NCBI GenBank assembly: GCA_039191605.1
Contig: JBCCXL010000018.1
Coordinates: 78,496-142,495 of the forward strand
Length of the DNA: 64,000 bases
Direction: 5' to 3'
Source: JBCCXL01 sp039191605
GTDB lineage: Bacteria; Acidobacteriota; Thermoanaerobaculia; Multivoradales; JAHZIX01
The translations under genes and the position numbers were made by a program. The notes beneath the pieces were generated by a model. It saw nothing but the letters and a program-made list of their open reading frames with translations, had not been told where the DNA came from and made no database searches. Of the stretch, positions 49,801 to 58,850 are shown in pieces. Each line of letters starts with the position of its first letter. The first letter of the stretch is position 1.

Positions 49801-52788
49801 CCCCTCGATGACCTCGATACTCAGGCGGACATCATTCTCGAGAACGTCGCCAACGTTCGCAAGCAGCTCTACGACAACAAGCTGAGCGTGAGCATCGATG
49901 CTTATTACGTGGCTTGGATAACCAGCGGTGGGCACCTCAGCTGGAACGTCAACGGCCTGGTTCAGGAGAAGGGCAGCAAGTCGTATTACTACAGCACGTC
50001 GGAATCCTTCTCCAAGCGCTACAGCGACATCCTCAATCCGGTGCTGAACACCTCCCTGACGGCGATGGAGAGAGCTGCGTATCAGATTCGCCGGGACACC
50101 AGCGAGATCCAGGGCTACTTCGACGATGCGATGGAGGCCATCGATGCCGCCCTGGCCATCGTCGCCGATCTCTCCAAAGGTGAGGGCCTGTTCGCCGCGG
50201 AGCTCTACGATCCCGAGAGCCGTGCCTTCAGCCCGGCGGCGAACCCCATGGTGTACTACCGGGCCGGCCATACGTCGACCCTGCTGCCGGACGGGCGGGT
50301 GCTGCTGGCGGGGGGCATCGGCTTTCCGTGGAGCGATCTGCCGGACGCGGTGGGAGACGGCAGCGGCGAGCCGGGGATTCCGATGCCGATGATGAAGACC
50401 CTGGCCAGCGCCGAGGTCTACGATCCTTTCACCGGTGAGTTCACCGAGGTGGGGCGGATGACCTCGCCGCGCATCGAGCACACCGCCACGGCGCTGGCGG
50501 ACGGACGAGTGCTGGTGGCGGGGGGCAGCGACGGCAGCTCGGCGCTGGCGACGGCGCAGGTCTTCGACCCGGTCACCCTGACCTTCAATCCCATCGCCGG
50601 AGCGATGACCCAGGCCCGGGTGAGCGCCACGGCGACGCTGCTGCCCGGGGGCTCGGTGCTGGTGGCGGGGGGCAGCAACGGCAGCTCGGCGCTGGCCTCC
50701 TCGGAGGTCTTCGATCCGCTGAGCCTGACCTTCTCGCCCCGGGGCTCCCTGGACCAGGCGCGCCAAGAGGCGGTGGCCCAGCTGCTGCCGGACGGCCGGG
50801 TGCTGGTGGCCGGCGGCAACGACGGGCTCACCGAGAATCTCGCCAGCGCGGAGCTCTACGTCGAGGGCCGCTTCGTGCCGACGGGCTCCTTGATCACTCC
50901 TCGCAGCCGGGCGGTGGTGGCCACCGTGCCCGGCGGCGATGTGCTGGTGAGCGGCGGCATCGGCACCGACAAGCTGGTGGCGCAGCGCCTGTCCTCCGCC
51001 GAGCGCTACGTCGCCCGCGCCCAGCGGCAACAGCCCAACGAGATCCCCGGAACGGCGGTGTGGCTGGATAGCGAGCCGCTGCCGCTGGCCAGAGTGCCGC
51101 TGGAGATCCCGATGTGGGGAGACCGCCTGGTGGTGGAAGGGGAGGAGCCGCAGCTGGCGGTGGGGCAGCAGCTGTTGATCAGCGGGCGTCGGCCCCTGGT
51201 TCGATACAGTGATCCTTTTCCTCTCGAGACGGAGATCGCGGAGATTGGTGAGCCGGGGGAATCGACGCAGCCGGGGGAGAGCGGGACGGACGAGTGGACG
51301 CCGGTATTGACCGCCTTCACCGGATCCCCCCGCCGGCCGATCCTTCCGGGCCAGCCGCTGACCCTGTTGCGGGCCCCCTGGGCCTCCTCGCCGGGGATTC
51401 AATACGGTGAGGAGCCAACGCGAGACGGTGCGCTGCCGGCTCAGGATCCCGGGATTTTCGGCGAGGAGCCGCTGAACCTGCGCAACGAGCACGGCTTCGC
51501 CGGCTACACCGCCACCGAGGCGGCGAGCTTCGTGGTGGAGCCGGCGCCGGAAAACGTGCGGGAAGTGGCGGAGGCGGCGGTGATTCGGCTGGTGGGAGAG
51601 CCCCAGGACGGGCTCACCGAGATCTGGCTGGAGGCCCCCCTCTACTTCGTCTACGATCGGCGCACGGTGAGCATCAACGGCAACGTGGTGGCCGCCACCC
51701 AGGGGGCGGGGAGCGGAGAGGTGGTGTTGGGCAGCGGCGATGGCAGCCTGCGCAATCAGGTCTTCCGGCTGCCGGAAGGGCCCCTCACCCGACTCTCGGA
51801 TTTAAGCCCCGCGGGCTTCTTGGACGCCCTGGAGATCCGGGTGGACGACGTGCTGTGGCAGCCGGTGGACGAGCTCTTCACTGCCGGTCCGCTGGATCAG
51901 GTGTACACCGTGCAGCAGAGTTTCCGGGATCAGACCGAGATTATCTTCGGCGATGGAGTCCACGGCGCCCGCCTGCCCAGCGGTGAAGAGAACGTCGTCG
52001 CGGTGTACCGCATCGGGGCCGGGGTGAGCGGCAACGTGGGGGCCGGGACCCTCACCCAGCTGCCGTCACCGCCGCCGGGGATCGCCGCGGTGACCAACCC
52101 CATGGCCGCCGCCGGAGGAGCCTCCGGCGAGGCGCCGCGGGAGCTGCGGGACCGCCTGCCGCTGCGGCCGACGGATCTCGGCCGCATCATCGCGGTGGAG
52201 GATTTTCGCTCCTTCGCCCTCTCCTACGCCGGGGTGGCGAAGGCGAACTCGGCGATAGGGCGCCCCTGGGGCGTCGACGCCATGGTCTCCGTGGTGCCCC
52301 GGGAAGAGCCGAAGCCCCAGGACTTCGGCCCCGACGGCCGGCGCCTGGACGAGGAGGAGCTGGAGGGGGCCGCCCTCTTTCAGGCTCTGGACCAGGCGAT
52401 GGCGGCGGCGGTGGCGCCGGGGATCACCTATCGTCTGCTGGCGGCGGGGGTGCAATTCTTCAATCTCGAGCTGGTGGTGCTGGCGGATCCGCGCTACGAC
52501 CTGGAGAGCCTGGAGCGCACCCTGCGGGCGACCCTCCTGGCCCTCTACGGCTTCCACCGCCGTGACCTGGGGGAGGGGCTGTCGGCGTCGGAGATCCTGT
52601 CGACGGTGCAGATGCGCCCGGAGATTCACCTGGTGGATTTGGACGCCCTCTACTATTCCGGGCAGGAGCGGGAGCGGCATCCCTTCCTCCCCGCTCGACC
52701 TCCCAGTCAGCCGGCGGATGGTAGAGCTCATCTGCTGCTGGTGAACCCTGAAGAGCTGCGCATCGTTGTGGAGGCGATCGATTCATGA
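46891..52788 (+). CDS. baseplate J protein with inserted Kelch propellers and helical module
   Basis: A 1965-residue baseplate protein, far longer than ordinary gp6/Pvc11-12 relatives. Residues about 60-450 contain the gp6-like N-terminal part (RLRFRVGTQSSFYRRMVAQLPE, LLWAFAGVGDILTFYQQEILNEGYVGTASERLS). Residues about 445-1365 hold some 14 Kelch-like repeats with the pattern HTATLLPDGxVLVAGG. A helical, partly coiled-coil insert (about 945-1100, DNA 49741-50190) lies after the ninth repeat. Residues 1500-1965 return to the baseplate-J core with IIFGDGVHGARLPSGEENVVAVYRIGAGVSGNVGAGTL. Kelch propellers usually bind proteins or glycans, so this may be the receptor-contact part. Overlaps the next gene by 4 bases. 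Confidence 0.88.
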   Translation: MSRRPQDPRRTSPHRRESATRDAGRRGSTSPRRTEALPGAEEATTASASGSLAVPSAGSADPRQDGLYNPPGQRRLRFRVGTQSSFYRRMVAQLPEETLPDGPAMGNRPLRRLTTRDPQDPTLALLWAFAGVGDILTFYQQEILNEGYVGTASERLSLVELSRLVGYEPTPPVSAEALLAFSAEETEDETNPDEYPVPVGTAVVSTPEGEGELPQTFETSDLLTARSRWNSLRPQQTRRQPLRPGSTSLWLAGVDTGLESASRLLLVRRGVDRGGEARFAWRELVVQEVVAEEDESGEAPELERTFVRWDGALGFSFFWIPPEGQNLPEVEVYALRESASLFGYDVPPWSSQPWEVKVANTPPGFVPQDFDDWPGLELDLDQIDLDAEYPSVISGGWMVLERPAAITVVEAGVVTTVNRNAFTLSGQVTRVRPALTATVPCGTTLVPPRQLATVTRLPDGRVLVAGGLGAPQQGLQRAAKVVPEPLSSVQILDPVNGTVTATGSLQQARSGHSATLLADNTVLVIGGIGRQGKSLASAELYHLEGEFAGTFTAVTSHLPVSRTAHTATLLPDGQVLVAGGLEVGVGTEQVLQVCALYDPSTKSFFGPTQPFGVRPKPLVLQQGRAWHSATVLPATGARGPRVLVAGGVGAKAGVGEGLGEALETAELYDPVPELFLETASMASARSHHTASVVVTAEEDGDSTTRVLVAGGRATQERSEGGSVPMAVASLESFDGESEAWSDAGFLEQGRFDHSATALADGSVVLAGGTTLVWLPTATEPVPETLATVEAWLPAVNAPRRRESLAEPRTRHGAVLLADGWMVLAGGWRGEPSVAHPEAGVPLGSIDFYQPRSATFIAAGSQPFDAFASAISPLTSGSVLVAGGFGTLVVGADGDRQPARILRAAAVFDPHTNLYTSVAHLHTARSGAAATLLPGGQVLVSGGVLAVVNPQVEALKKALDEAKASLEAAEAPLDDLDTQADIILENVANVRKQLYDNKLSVSIDAYYVAWITSGGHLSWNVNGLVQEKGSKSYYYSTSESFSKRYSDILNPVLNTSLTAMERAAYQIRRDTSEIQGYFDDAMEAIDAALAIVADLSKGEGLFAAELYDPESRAFSPAANPMVYYRAGHTSTLLPDGRVLLAGGIGFPWSDLPDAVGDGSGEPGIPMPMMKTLASAEVYDPFTGEFTEVGRMTSPRIEHTATALADGRVLVAGGSDGSSALATAQVFDPVTLTFNPIAGAMTQARVSATATLLPGGSVLVAGGSNGSSALASSEVFDPLSLTFSPRGSLDQARQEAVAQLLPDGRVLVAGGNDGLTENLASAELYVEGRFVPTGSLITPRSRAVVATVPGGDVLVSGGIGTDKLVAQRLSSAERYVARAQRQQPNEIPGTAVWLDSEPLPLARVPLEIPMWGDRLVVEGEEPQLAVGQQLLISGRRPLVRYSDPFPLETEIAEIGEPGESTQPGESGTDEWTPVLTAFTGSPRRPILPGQPLTLLRAPWASSPGIQYGEEPTRDGALPAQDPGIFGEEPLNLRNEHGFAGYTATEAASFVVEPAPENVREVAEAAVIRLVGEPQDGLTEIWLEAPLYFVYDRRTVSINGNVVAATQGAGSGEVVLGSGDGSLRNQVFRLPEGPLTRLSDLSPAGFLDALEIRVDDVLWQPVDELFTAGPLDQVYTVQQSFRDQTEIIFGDGVHGARLPSGEENVVAVYRIGAGVSGNVGAGTLTQLPSPPPGIAAVTNPMAAAGGASGEAPRELRDRLPLRPTDLGRIIAVEDFRSFALSYAGVAKANSAIGRPWGVDAMVSVVPREEPKPQDFGPDGRRLDEEELEGAALFQALDQAMAAAVAPGITYRLLAAGVQFFNLELVVLADPRYDLESLERTLRATLLALYGFHRRDLGEGLSASEILSTVQMRPEIHLVDLDALYYSGQERERHPFLPARPPSQPADGRAHLLLVNPEELRIVVEAIDS

Positions 52789-55700
52789 CTCAGCGCGACC
52801 CCGATGCTCTCTATCGCCTGATCCCCGCGGTCTATCGATCCCGGGATGTCCCGCTGGGGCAGCCGCTCCGTGCCCTGATGCGGCTGCTCGGGGGGGAGCT
52901 AGCGACCGTCCAGGGCAATATCGACGCCCTCTACGACAATTGGTTCGTCGAGACCTGCGCGCCGTGGGTGGTGCCTTACCTGGGAGAGGTGCTGGAGATC
53001 GAGGAGCTCTCCCAGCAGCGATTGGTCTTCGACTTCCAGCGCCGCTGGGTGGGCAATACGGTGGCGTGGCGCCGTCGGCGAGGGGTGGCGTCGGTGCTGC
53101 AGCCGCTGATCTTTGGCGCCACCGGATGGTCTGCCCGCAGTGAAGACGCCCAGGGACGGCTGCTGGTCACCGCCAACCTGCGCTCGCCCCGGCCCGACGG
53201 CCCCGGCACCGCGGACGTACGCCGGGAGGTGGCGATGAGCCGCATCGGCACTCCCTTCGCTACCGTGCCGACCTCCGCCCGCATTTCTGGTTTTTCTCCG
53301 CCGCAGCCGCCGCGGAGGCCTGGGGAAGGCCATAGCGGCGGTCTCGGCAGCGTTGAGATCTGGGTCTGGCGGCTGGGGGCCTTTCCGCTGGAGGGAATGA
53401 GCCCGGTACCGACGACGGTGGAAGGACAGGCCAGCCCGGCGGGGCTCTACTTCATGCAGCCCCTGGGCTTTGATTCCCCGGTCTTCCACGCCCCGCCGGT
53501 GGCGCCACCGGCGCAGCGGGTGGCGAAGCCGCGAGAGCTCACGACCCCTCTCTCGGTGGAGGAGCTGAGCCTGGATCTCGATCGCTATCGGCGCCGGTAC
53601 CAGGCCCTGACGGGGCTGGAGGCCCCGGCCAATAGCGTGTACTACGGGCCGGACCGAGGCTTCTCCCTGCGCTTCGACGGCCAGCGGGTGGGCCCTGGAG
53701 AGGTGGAGGGAGAAGACCTAGAGAGCTGGGGGCGTCCCGCCGCGGGGGCGTGGCTGTGGCTTTCCGGGGAGCTCACGGATCCGCTGTCGCTCACCGCCGA
53801 GCCGCAGCTGGTGGCGACCTTCGGCGCGGCTTCGGCGGTGCTGCTGATCCTCGACCCCGCGGCGACCACCGCCGAGGAGGTAGCGGTCTCCCTGCAGAGT
53901 GCCCTGCGGCAGCAGACGGACCCGGTGTACTCCGAGGCGCTGGTGGCGGCGGTGGCGTCGACGGTGAATGGAGACACCTCGCGTCTGGCGATTTGCGCCG
54001 GGGTGCGGGGAGCCTCGATGCTCTTCGAGGCTTCCCCGGAAGACCCTCAGACGGTGAACACTCTGAAGCTCACCTCGGCCTTCGGTGCCTTCGGTCGGGG
54101 CGGCGCTCTGGGTTCCGCTCTGGCGGAGCCGGTGTTGCCGAATAACGGTCTGCCGGCAGAGATGGAGGTGGTGGCGGATGGCGTCGGCCCCCTGCCGATC
54201 TCGCTTCAGCGACCGTTGACGACGGTGACGGCAGTGGCCGATGCGCTGGAGGCGGCGCTGCGGGGCTTGGGAAGCAACGGAGCGGTGTTCGCCAATGCCT
54301 CGGTGCTGGCGGTGGAGCAGCGCCTGTGGGTGATTCCGGGCAAGCCTTCGACCACCGCCTCGGGGATCTCCGGCATCACCTTCCTGGCGACTGCGGTGGA
54401 TCCGCTGACGGTGGGCGCCGTGGGTCTCGAATCGCTCATCGCTCTCGATCCGGAGCGCGGCCGCATCGCCTTTCCGGTGGGCTACCCACAGCCCCAAGAG
54501 ATCCTGGTCGATGCACCCTACGGCGGAGTGGGGCCGATCGGTGGCGGCCCTTATCCGCGGCTGGCGGAGGGCGTCGAAGTGCAGGCGGAGGGGGATGGAG
54601 TTGCGGTCTACGAGATCGGGGCGCGATGCGAGCTGGCCACCGTCAATGACGCCTATAACCAATGGCTGCGAGACGGGCAGCCGCGGGCCGTATTGCGCAT
54701 CTGCGATAGCGCTACCTATCGCTTCGACACCGTCACTGAGCTGACGCTGCCACCCAACGGCATGTTCGCCCTCGAGGCGGCAGCGCAGCAGCGACCTACG
54801 CTGCTGCTGGCGAATCCGCTGCGGCTGGTGCCCCCCTCGGAGGGGGGATTGGTGCGCTTTTCCGGCCTGTTGATGAGCGGTCGCCTGCGGCTCAGCGGTA
54901 GCGGAGCGATGCGGCTGCGAGTGGAGGATTGCACTTTGTTGCCACAGCGTGAGGAAAGTCTGATTTTCAAGCCCACGGAACCCCTCGAGGAAGGGCGGTG
55001 GGCCCATAGCGCAACCTATATCGCCTCCAATAAGCGGGTGCTGGCGGTGGGGGGGGAGAACGGGGAGGGGGCGATCGATCAATGCGAGGTCTACGATCTG
55101 CTGGCCGAGAAGTGGGTTCCCACCGGCTCGCTGCTGCAGGCGCGGAGCCATCACACCGCGTCGGAGGTTTCGGTGCGGAACCTGGGGCAGCGGGTAGCGA
55201 TGATCGGCGGCAAGGATTCGGCGGGGCAGGCGCTGGCCAGCGGGGAGCTCTACGATCCGGTGGGTGGCGCCTTCTCGGCGATTTCCGGGTCGCTGCAGCA
55301 GGGGCGATGGGACCACAGCGCCACGCTGGTCTTCACCAACGGCAAGATCCTCCTCGCCGGAGGACGCGACGCCAACGGCGCCCTCGGCTCGCTGGAGCTC
55401 TACAATCCCTTCGATCCCGAGAAGCCCTTCGAGACGGTGGAGGCGACGCTGAATCCCCCTCGTTGGGGACATGCGGCGGTGAGCCTCAATGACGGAACGA
55501 TCCTGCTGGCGGGGGGAGAGAACGAGAATGGGCCGGTGGGGACGCTCTCGATCTATGACCCTCGGGGGAATGGTGGGCAGGGAACGGTGACCAATCTCTT
55601 GGCGAGCCTAGTGCCGCCGCGAGGCGGTGCGCCGGCGCTGCAGGTACAGACTCAGAGCGGTGCCCGAGTTGCCTTCTTCGGTGGAGCCGCTAAGGGCACC

Positions 55701-56858
55701 GGGGAAGATCCGGAGGCCTTGGCCACGGTCTCGGAATGGGATCTACAGCCCCAGGGGACGGTGCGCAACGTCGCCGAGCTGCTGCAGGCGCGCTTTGGGG
55801 CGACCGCTAGCCTGATGCCGGATGGCCAGGTGCTGGTGATCGCCGGGGAGGGCCCCGCTTCAGCTCTACCAGGGGCGAAGCTGGAGCCGCTGGAGAGCGC
55901 TGAGATCTTCAACCCGAGAACGAACGATTCCTTGCCCACCGGGCCGCTGCCGGCGGCGAGGACGGAGCATACGGCGACAACCCTGCCCGGGGGCAGCGTG
56001 CTGGTGGTCGGCGGGCGGGGGGCTGGCGGTATCGCGCTGACCAGCTGCGCCATGACCGCTCCAGGACCGGTGGTGTTCTCGTCGGCCCAGGTGATCGATG
56101 AGGATGGCAGCGCTCAAGGCTACGAGGTGGAGGTCCAGCGGGGGCTCCTAGGAGCCCTCTGGCTGTCGCCGGAAGCGGGGACCGTCGCCATTGCCGACAG
56201 TATCCTGCAACCCCTGGCGAAGACCGTCAGCGGCAACTTTCCGCCGGCTCTGGCGGCTAGCTCCAGCGGGGATTACGGACCACCGGCTACCCTCGAGCGA
56301 TCCACCTTCCTGGGGGAGGTGTGGGTGTCCTCGCCGATCGAGGGGACCTCGATCCTTTGCCAGCACGGCCTCCACGTCACCACCGAGGTCGATGGCGCCG
56401 CGGCTTCCGGCTGTTTACGCTACAGCTATTTGGGCAGGATGGTGAGCTTCGCCGTCGGCGAGCTCCTGAGGTCTGCTCCGGATCCCCAGCCGCTGAATTC
56501 AACGCTTTTGGATTCACTACCGGAGTCGGTGCACGTCTACCGCTGTCAGCCGGAGCTGGCGCTGGAGCAGGTGGCGGCAGATCTTGGCTACGAGAGCGTA
56601 GAGGAGCTTCCCAAGAGGATCGCCGAGTCGGTTCGGCGTCGGGTGCGGCCACGCTTCACCAGTATCGAATACCCCAATCCCGCCTACGCACAGCTGAACC
56701 TCAGCTGCGATGCGGCGATTACCGAAGGCGGCGCGGAGGGGACCGAGATGGGGGCCTACGCGGCGCTGCGCCAGCCGCAGCGGGAGGCCCTTTTGGAGAC
56801 CCTCGCGCGGCGCTATCTGCCGCTAGGACAGAGGGTTGCCATCCTCTACGTCAACTGA
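52785..56858 (+). CDS. gpI-like tail protein with inserted Kelch propeller
   Basis: A 1357-residue protein. The first 130 residues match phage tail protein I (DALYRLIPAVYRSRD, LRALMRLLGGELATVQGNIDALYDNWFVETCAPWVVPYLGEVL), which sits at the wedge periphery and normally holds fibres. A large variable region follows. Residues about 735-1085 contain seven Kelch-like repeats (WAHSATYIASNKRVLAVGG and similar), consistent with one seven-bladed propeller. A beta-helix-like stretch comes after them. The C-terminus FTSIEYPNPAYAQLNLSCDAAITEGGAEGTEMGAYAALRQPQREALLETLARRYLP is the conserved end of eCIS tail proteins. It may be the particle's receptor-binding element, since no separate fibre gene is seen. 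Confidence 0.85.
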   Translation: MTQRDPDALYRLIPAVYRSRDVPLGQPLRALMRLLGGELATVQGNIDALYDNWFVETCAPWVVPYLGEVLEIEELSQQRLVFDFQRRWVGNTVAWRRRRGVASVLQPLIFGATGWSARSEDAQGRLLVTANLRSPRPDGPGTADVRREVAMSRIGTPFATVPTSARISGFSPPQPPRRPGEGHSGGLGSVEIWVWRLGAFPLEGMSPVPTTVEGQASPAGLYFMQPLGFDSPVFHAPPVAPPAQRVAKPRELTTPLSVEELSLDLDRYRRRYQALTGLEAPANSVYYGPDRGFSLRFDGQRVGPGEVEGEDLESWGRPAAGAWLWLSGELTDPLSLTAEPQLVATFGAASAVLLILDPAATTAEEVAVSLQSALRQQTDPVYSEALVAAVASTVNGDTSRLAICAGVRGASMLFEASPEDPQTVNTLKLTSAFGAFGRGGALGSALAEPVLPNNGLPAEMEVVADGVGPLPISLQRPLTTVTAVADALEAALRGLGSNGAVFANASVLAVEQRLWVIPGKPSTTASGISGITFLATAVDPLTVGAVGLESLIALDPERGRIAFPVGYPQPQEILVDAPYGGVGPIGGGPYPRLAEGVEVQAEGDGVAVYEIGARCELATVNDAYNQWLRDGQPRAVLRICDSATYRFDTVTELTLPPNGMFALEAAAQQRPTLLLANPLRLVPPSEGGLVRFSGLLMSGRLRLSGSGAMRLRVEDCTLLPQREESLIFKPTEPLEEGRWAHSATYIASNKRVLAVGGENGEGAIDQCEVYDLLAEKWVPTGSLLQARSHHTASEVSVRNLGQRVAMIGGKDSAGQALASGELYDPVGGAFSAISGSLQQGRWDHSATLVFTNGKILLAGGRDANGALGSLELYNPFDPEKPFETVEATLNPPRWGHAAVSLNDGTILLAGGENENGPVGTLSIYDPRGNGGQGTVTNLLASLVPPRGGAPALQVQTQSGARVAFFGGAAKGTGEDPEALATVSEWDLQPQGTVRNVAELLQARFGATASLMPDGQVLVIAGEGPASALPGAKLEPLESAEIFNPRTNDSLPTGPLPAARTEHTATTLPGGSVLVVGGRGAGGIALTSCAMTAPGPVVFSSAQVIDEDGSAQGYEVEVQRGLLGALWLSPEAGTVAIADSILQPLAKTVSGNFPPALAASSSGDYGPPATLERSTFLGEVWVSSPIEGTSILCQHGLHVTTEVDGAAASGCLRYSYLGRMVSFAVGELLRSAPDPQPLNSTLLDSLPESVHVYRCQPELALEQVAADLGYESVEELPKRIAESVRRRVRPRFTSIEYPNPAYAQLNLSCDAAITEGGAEGTEMGAYAALRQPQREALLETLARRYLPLGQRVAILYVN

Positions 56859-56871
56859 GAGGAGAGAGGAT

Positions 56872-58353
56872 TTGCGAGGAGATTTTTCACGTTTTCTGAC
56901 CGAGCTGGCTCGGCAGTATCAGGGGGTCTACCAGCAGCAAGGGCGGGTGGACCTGGATGCCGACACCAACGCTGCGGCGGTGCTGGAGGAGAACCTTCGG
57001 CGCCACGTGGTGCGGGATCTCCTCGGCCCGGCGGGGGCGCCGGAGGGCGCCGCGGGCTTCGCCATCGAAGTCGGGGAACCGCCGGGAGGTGGCGACGAGA
57101 CGCTGTTGATCGGTGCCGGTCGGTATTGGGTGGACGGGATTCTATGCCGCAATTTGCGCACGACCACTCTCTCGGGTCAGCCCTACCTTCCGGGCTACGA
57201 AGGAGCGGTCGAAGACGGCAGCTACGAGATTTTCCTCGACGTCTGGGAGCGCTCGGTGAATGGATTTCAGGATCCCCGGCTGCTAGATCCGGCGCTGGAG
57301 GGGGTCGATACGACGGTGCGAAAGCAGGCCGTATGGCAAGTGCGGGTAGGGCTCGAGAGCGGCGATTCCGGGGAGTCTTCTCTACCCCCAGGGGTGCTGA
57401 GGAGCAATGGCCTGATGAAGGCTCGCTGTCTGGAGGGAAACGTTCCGGGCAATCGTCTCTACCGAATTCAGATCCACTATCCGCAGATTCCCATGCAGTC
57501 CGGTGACGGTCCGGCCCCTCCGCCGCCGAGCTTCAAGTGGTCCCGGGACAACGGCAGCCAGGTCGCGGCGGTAGAGGACTGGACCAGCAGCGGGAGCGGG
57601 GCCGGACGCTTGGTGACGGTCAAGGTGCGCACCTTCGGTTCACCTCTGGAGAGCGTTTTTCAGCCCCTGGACTGGGTGGAGTTCTTGAACGACGCCATCG
57701 AGCTCGATCCCCAAGCTCTACCGCTCTGGCAGGTACAGGAGATCCAGCCGGATCGCTCGACGGTCACCCTGGTTCCGTCCAACGTCGAGGCCAGCGATCC
57801 GGTGATCGATGCGTCCCTTCACCCGATGCTGTTGCGATGGGATCAACAGCTCACCGAGGAGGGCACCTTCGTAGACGGCACGGAGATCATCCGCTTCAAT
57901 GAATGGATGGATCTGGAGGACGGCATCCAGGTGTTTTTCGACGGCAGCGAGAGCCAGGGCCCGCCGCCGGTCGGTCCGGTGGTGCCTCGGATCTATCAAA
58001 TAGGGGATGCGTGGGCCTTCGATTCGCGGACCGCTATCGCGGGAATCCAGTGGCCCCAGACGGTTCACGGTGAGCCGCTTCCGATGCCGAAGCACGGCCC
58101 CCATCATGTCTATGCTCCCCTCGCCACGGCGAGCTACAGCGGCGGCAGCTGGAGCGCAGTGAACGACCTTCGCACCATCTTTCAGCCGCTGACCGGCGGC
58201 AGCGGGGGCTCTTCCTCCGTCGACGCGAAAGGGTTGATCCCGCCGCCTCCGCCGCGGGATGCAAGTCGCTGGCGGCGCCTCGAAGAGCGGGTGCAGGAGC
58301 TAGAAGAGCAGATCGCGCGGCTGCTGGGGCCGTCGCGGTCGATGGAGGAGTAG
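56872..58353 (+). CDS. DUF6519-type eCIS-associated protein
   Basis: A 493-residue protein that starts at TTG 56872, chosen because GGAGAGAGGA sits just before it and because the resulting MRGDFSRF...GVYQQQGRVDLDADTNA matches the usual start of this family ('MxGDFxR...xQQGRVQLDADWNE'). The middle is beta-rich with YRIQIHYP, FKWSRDNGSQVAAV, LVTVKVRTFGSP and DWVEFLNDAIEL, and the last 40 residues form a short coiled coil. Members usually close eCIS or phage-like tail clusters; a fibre-attachment or decoration role is possible but unproven. Last gene of the locus; no terminator with a U-tract follows. Confidence 0.82.
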   Translation: MRGDFSRFLTELARQYQGVYQQQGRVDLDADTNAAAVLEENLRRHVVRDLLGPAGAPEGAAGFAIEVGEPPGGGDETLLIGAGRYWVDGILCRNLRTTTLSGQPYLPGYEGAVEDGSYEIFLDVWERSVNGFQDPRLLDPALEGVDTTVRKQAVWQVRVGLESGDSGESSLPPGVLRSNGLMKARCLEGNVPGNRLYRIQIHYPQIPMQSGDGPAPPPPSFKWSRDNGSQVAAVEDWTSSGSGAGRLVTVKVRTFGSPLESVFQPLDWVEFLNDAIELDPQALPLWQVQEIQPDRSTVTLVPSNVEASDPVIDASLHPMLLRWDQQLTEEGTFVDGTEIIRFNEWMDLEDGIQVFFDGSESQGPPPVGPVVPRIYQIGDAWAFDSRTAIAGIQWPQTVHGEPLPMPKHGPHHVYAPLATASYSGGSWSAVNDLRTIFQPLTGGSGGSSSVDAKGLIPPPPPRDASRWRRLEERVQELEEQIARLLGPSRSMEE

Positions 58354-58460
58354 GCAGGTCGGCTCTACGCTAGGACCAGTGCTACCATCCCAGGCAGTTC
58401 ATCTCCTTAACTCGTCGTCTCGACTTTTCGCCTAACTACTGGATACTCGAGGAGCTCGCT

Positions 58461-58841
58461 ATGCGCTGGATCGTCACCGGAGCCCGAATCATCGTCGGCC
58501 TTATTTTCTTCGTCTTCGGATTGAATGGCTTCCTCAATTTTCTCGAGGTTCCGCCGCCGGTAGAGTTCATGCAGATTCTCGTCGCCAGTGGATACCTGAT
58601 CCCCGTGAAGCTTTGCGAGGTGATCGGCGGCGCTCTGCTCTTGGCCAACCGTTACGTTGCTCTAGGCTTGGTCTTTATCGGGCCCGTCATCGTCAATATC
58701 GTCCTCTTCCACGCGCTTCTGGACCCTCGGTATGCTGGTCTGAGCTATGTGACCTTCGCTCTCACCGTTTTCCTCATTTGGGCTTATCGGGGCCACTTTG
58801 CCGGCATCTTCCAGGCGGAAAGTAAGCCCTCCATCGGCTGA
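58461..58841 (+). CDS. DoxX-like small membrane protein
   Basis: A 126-residue protein with four hydrophobic segments (about 7-24, 45-62, 68-88, 96-113), typical of the DoxX/SURF4-like family. It contains GLIFFVFGLNGFLNFL, LIPVKLCEVIGGALLLANRYVALGLVFIGP and VNIVLFHALLD, as in members annotated as DoxX-like. Biochemical role is not settled for the family. GAGGAG precedes the ATG. Ten bases separate it from the next gene, so the two may be cotranscribed. Confidence 0.8.
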   Translation: MRWIVTGARIIVGLIFFVFGLNGFLNFLEVPPPVEFMQILVASGYLIPVKLCEVIGGALLLANRYVALGLVFIGPVIVNIVLFHALLDPRYAGLSYVTFALTVFLIWAYRGHFAGIFQAESKPSIG

Positions 58842-58850
58842 GGCCGGAAG

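Noticed and set aside
48292..51492. A 1066-codon open frame on the minus strand opposite the Kelch region of the baseplate gene
   Set aside because: Arg/His/Gln-rich shadow typical of high-GC antisense frames; no motif, no ribosome site, and the plus-strand gene has clear homology and Kelch periodicity.
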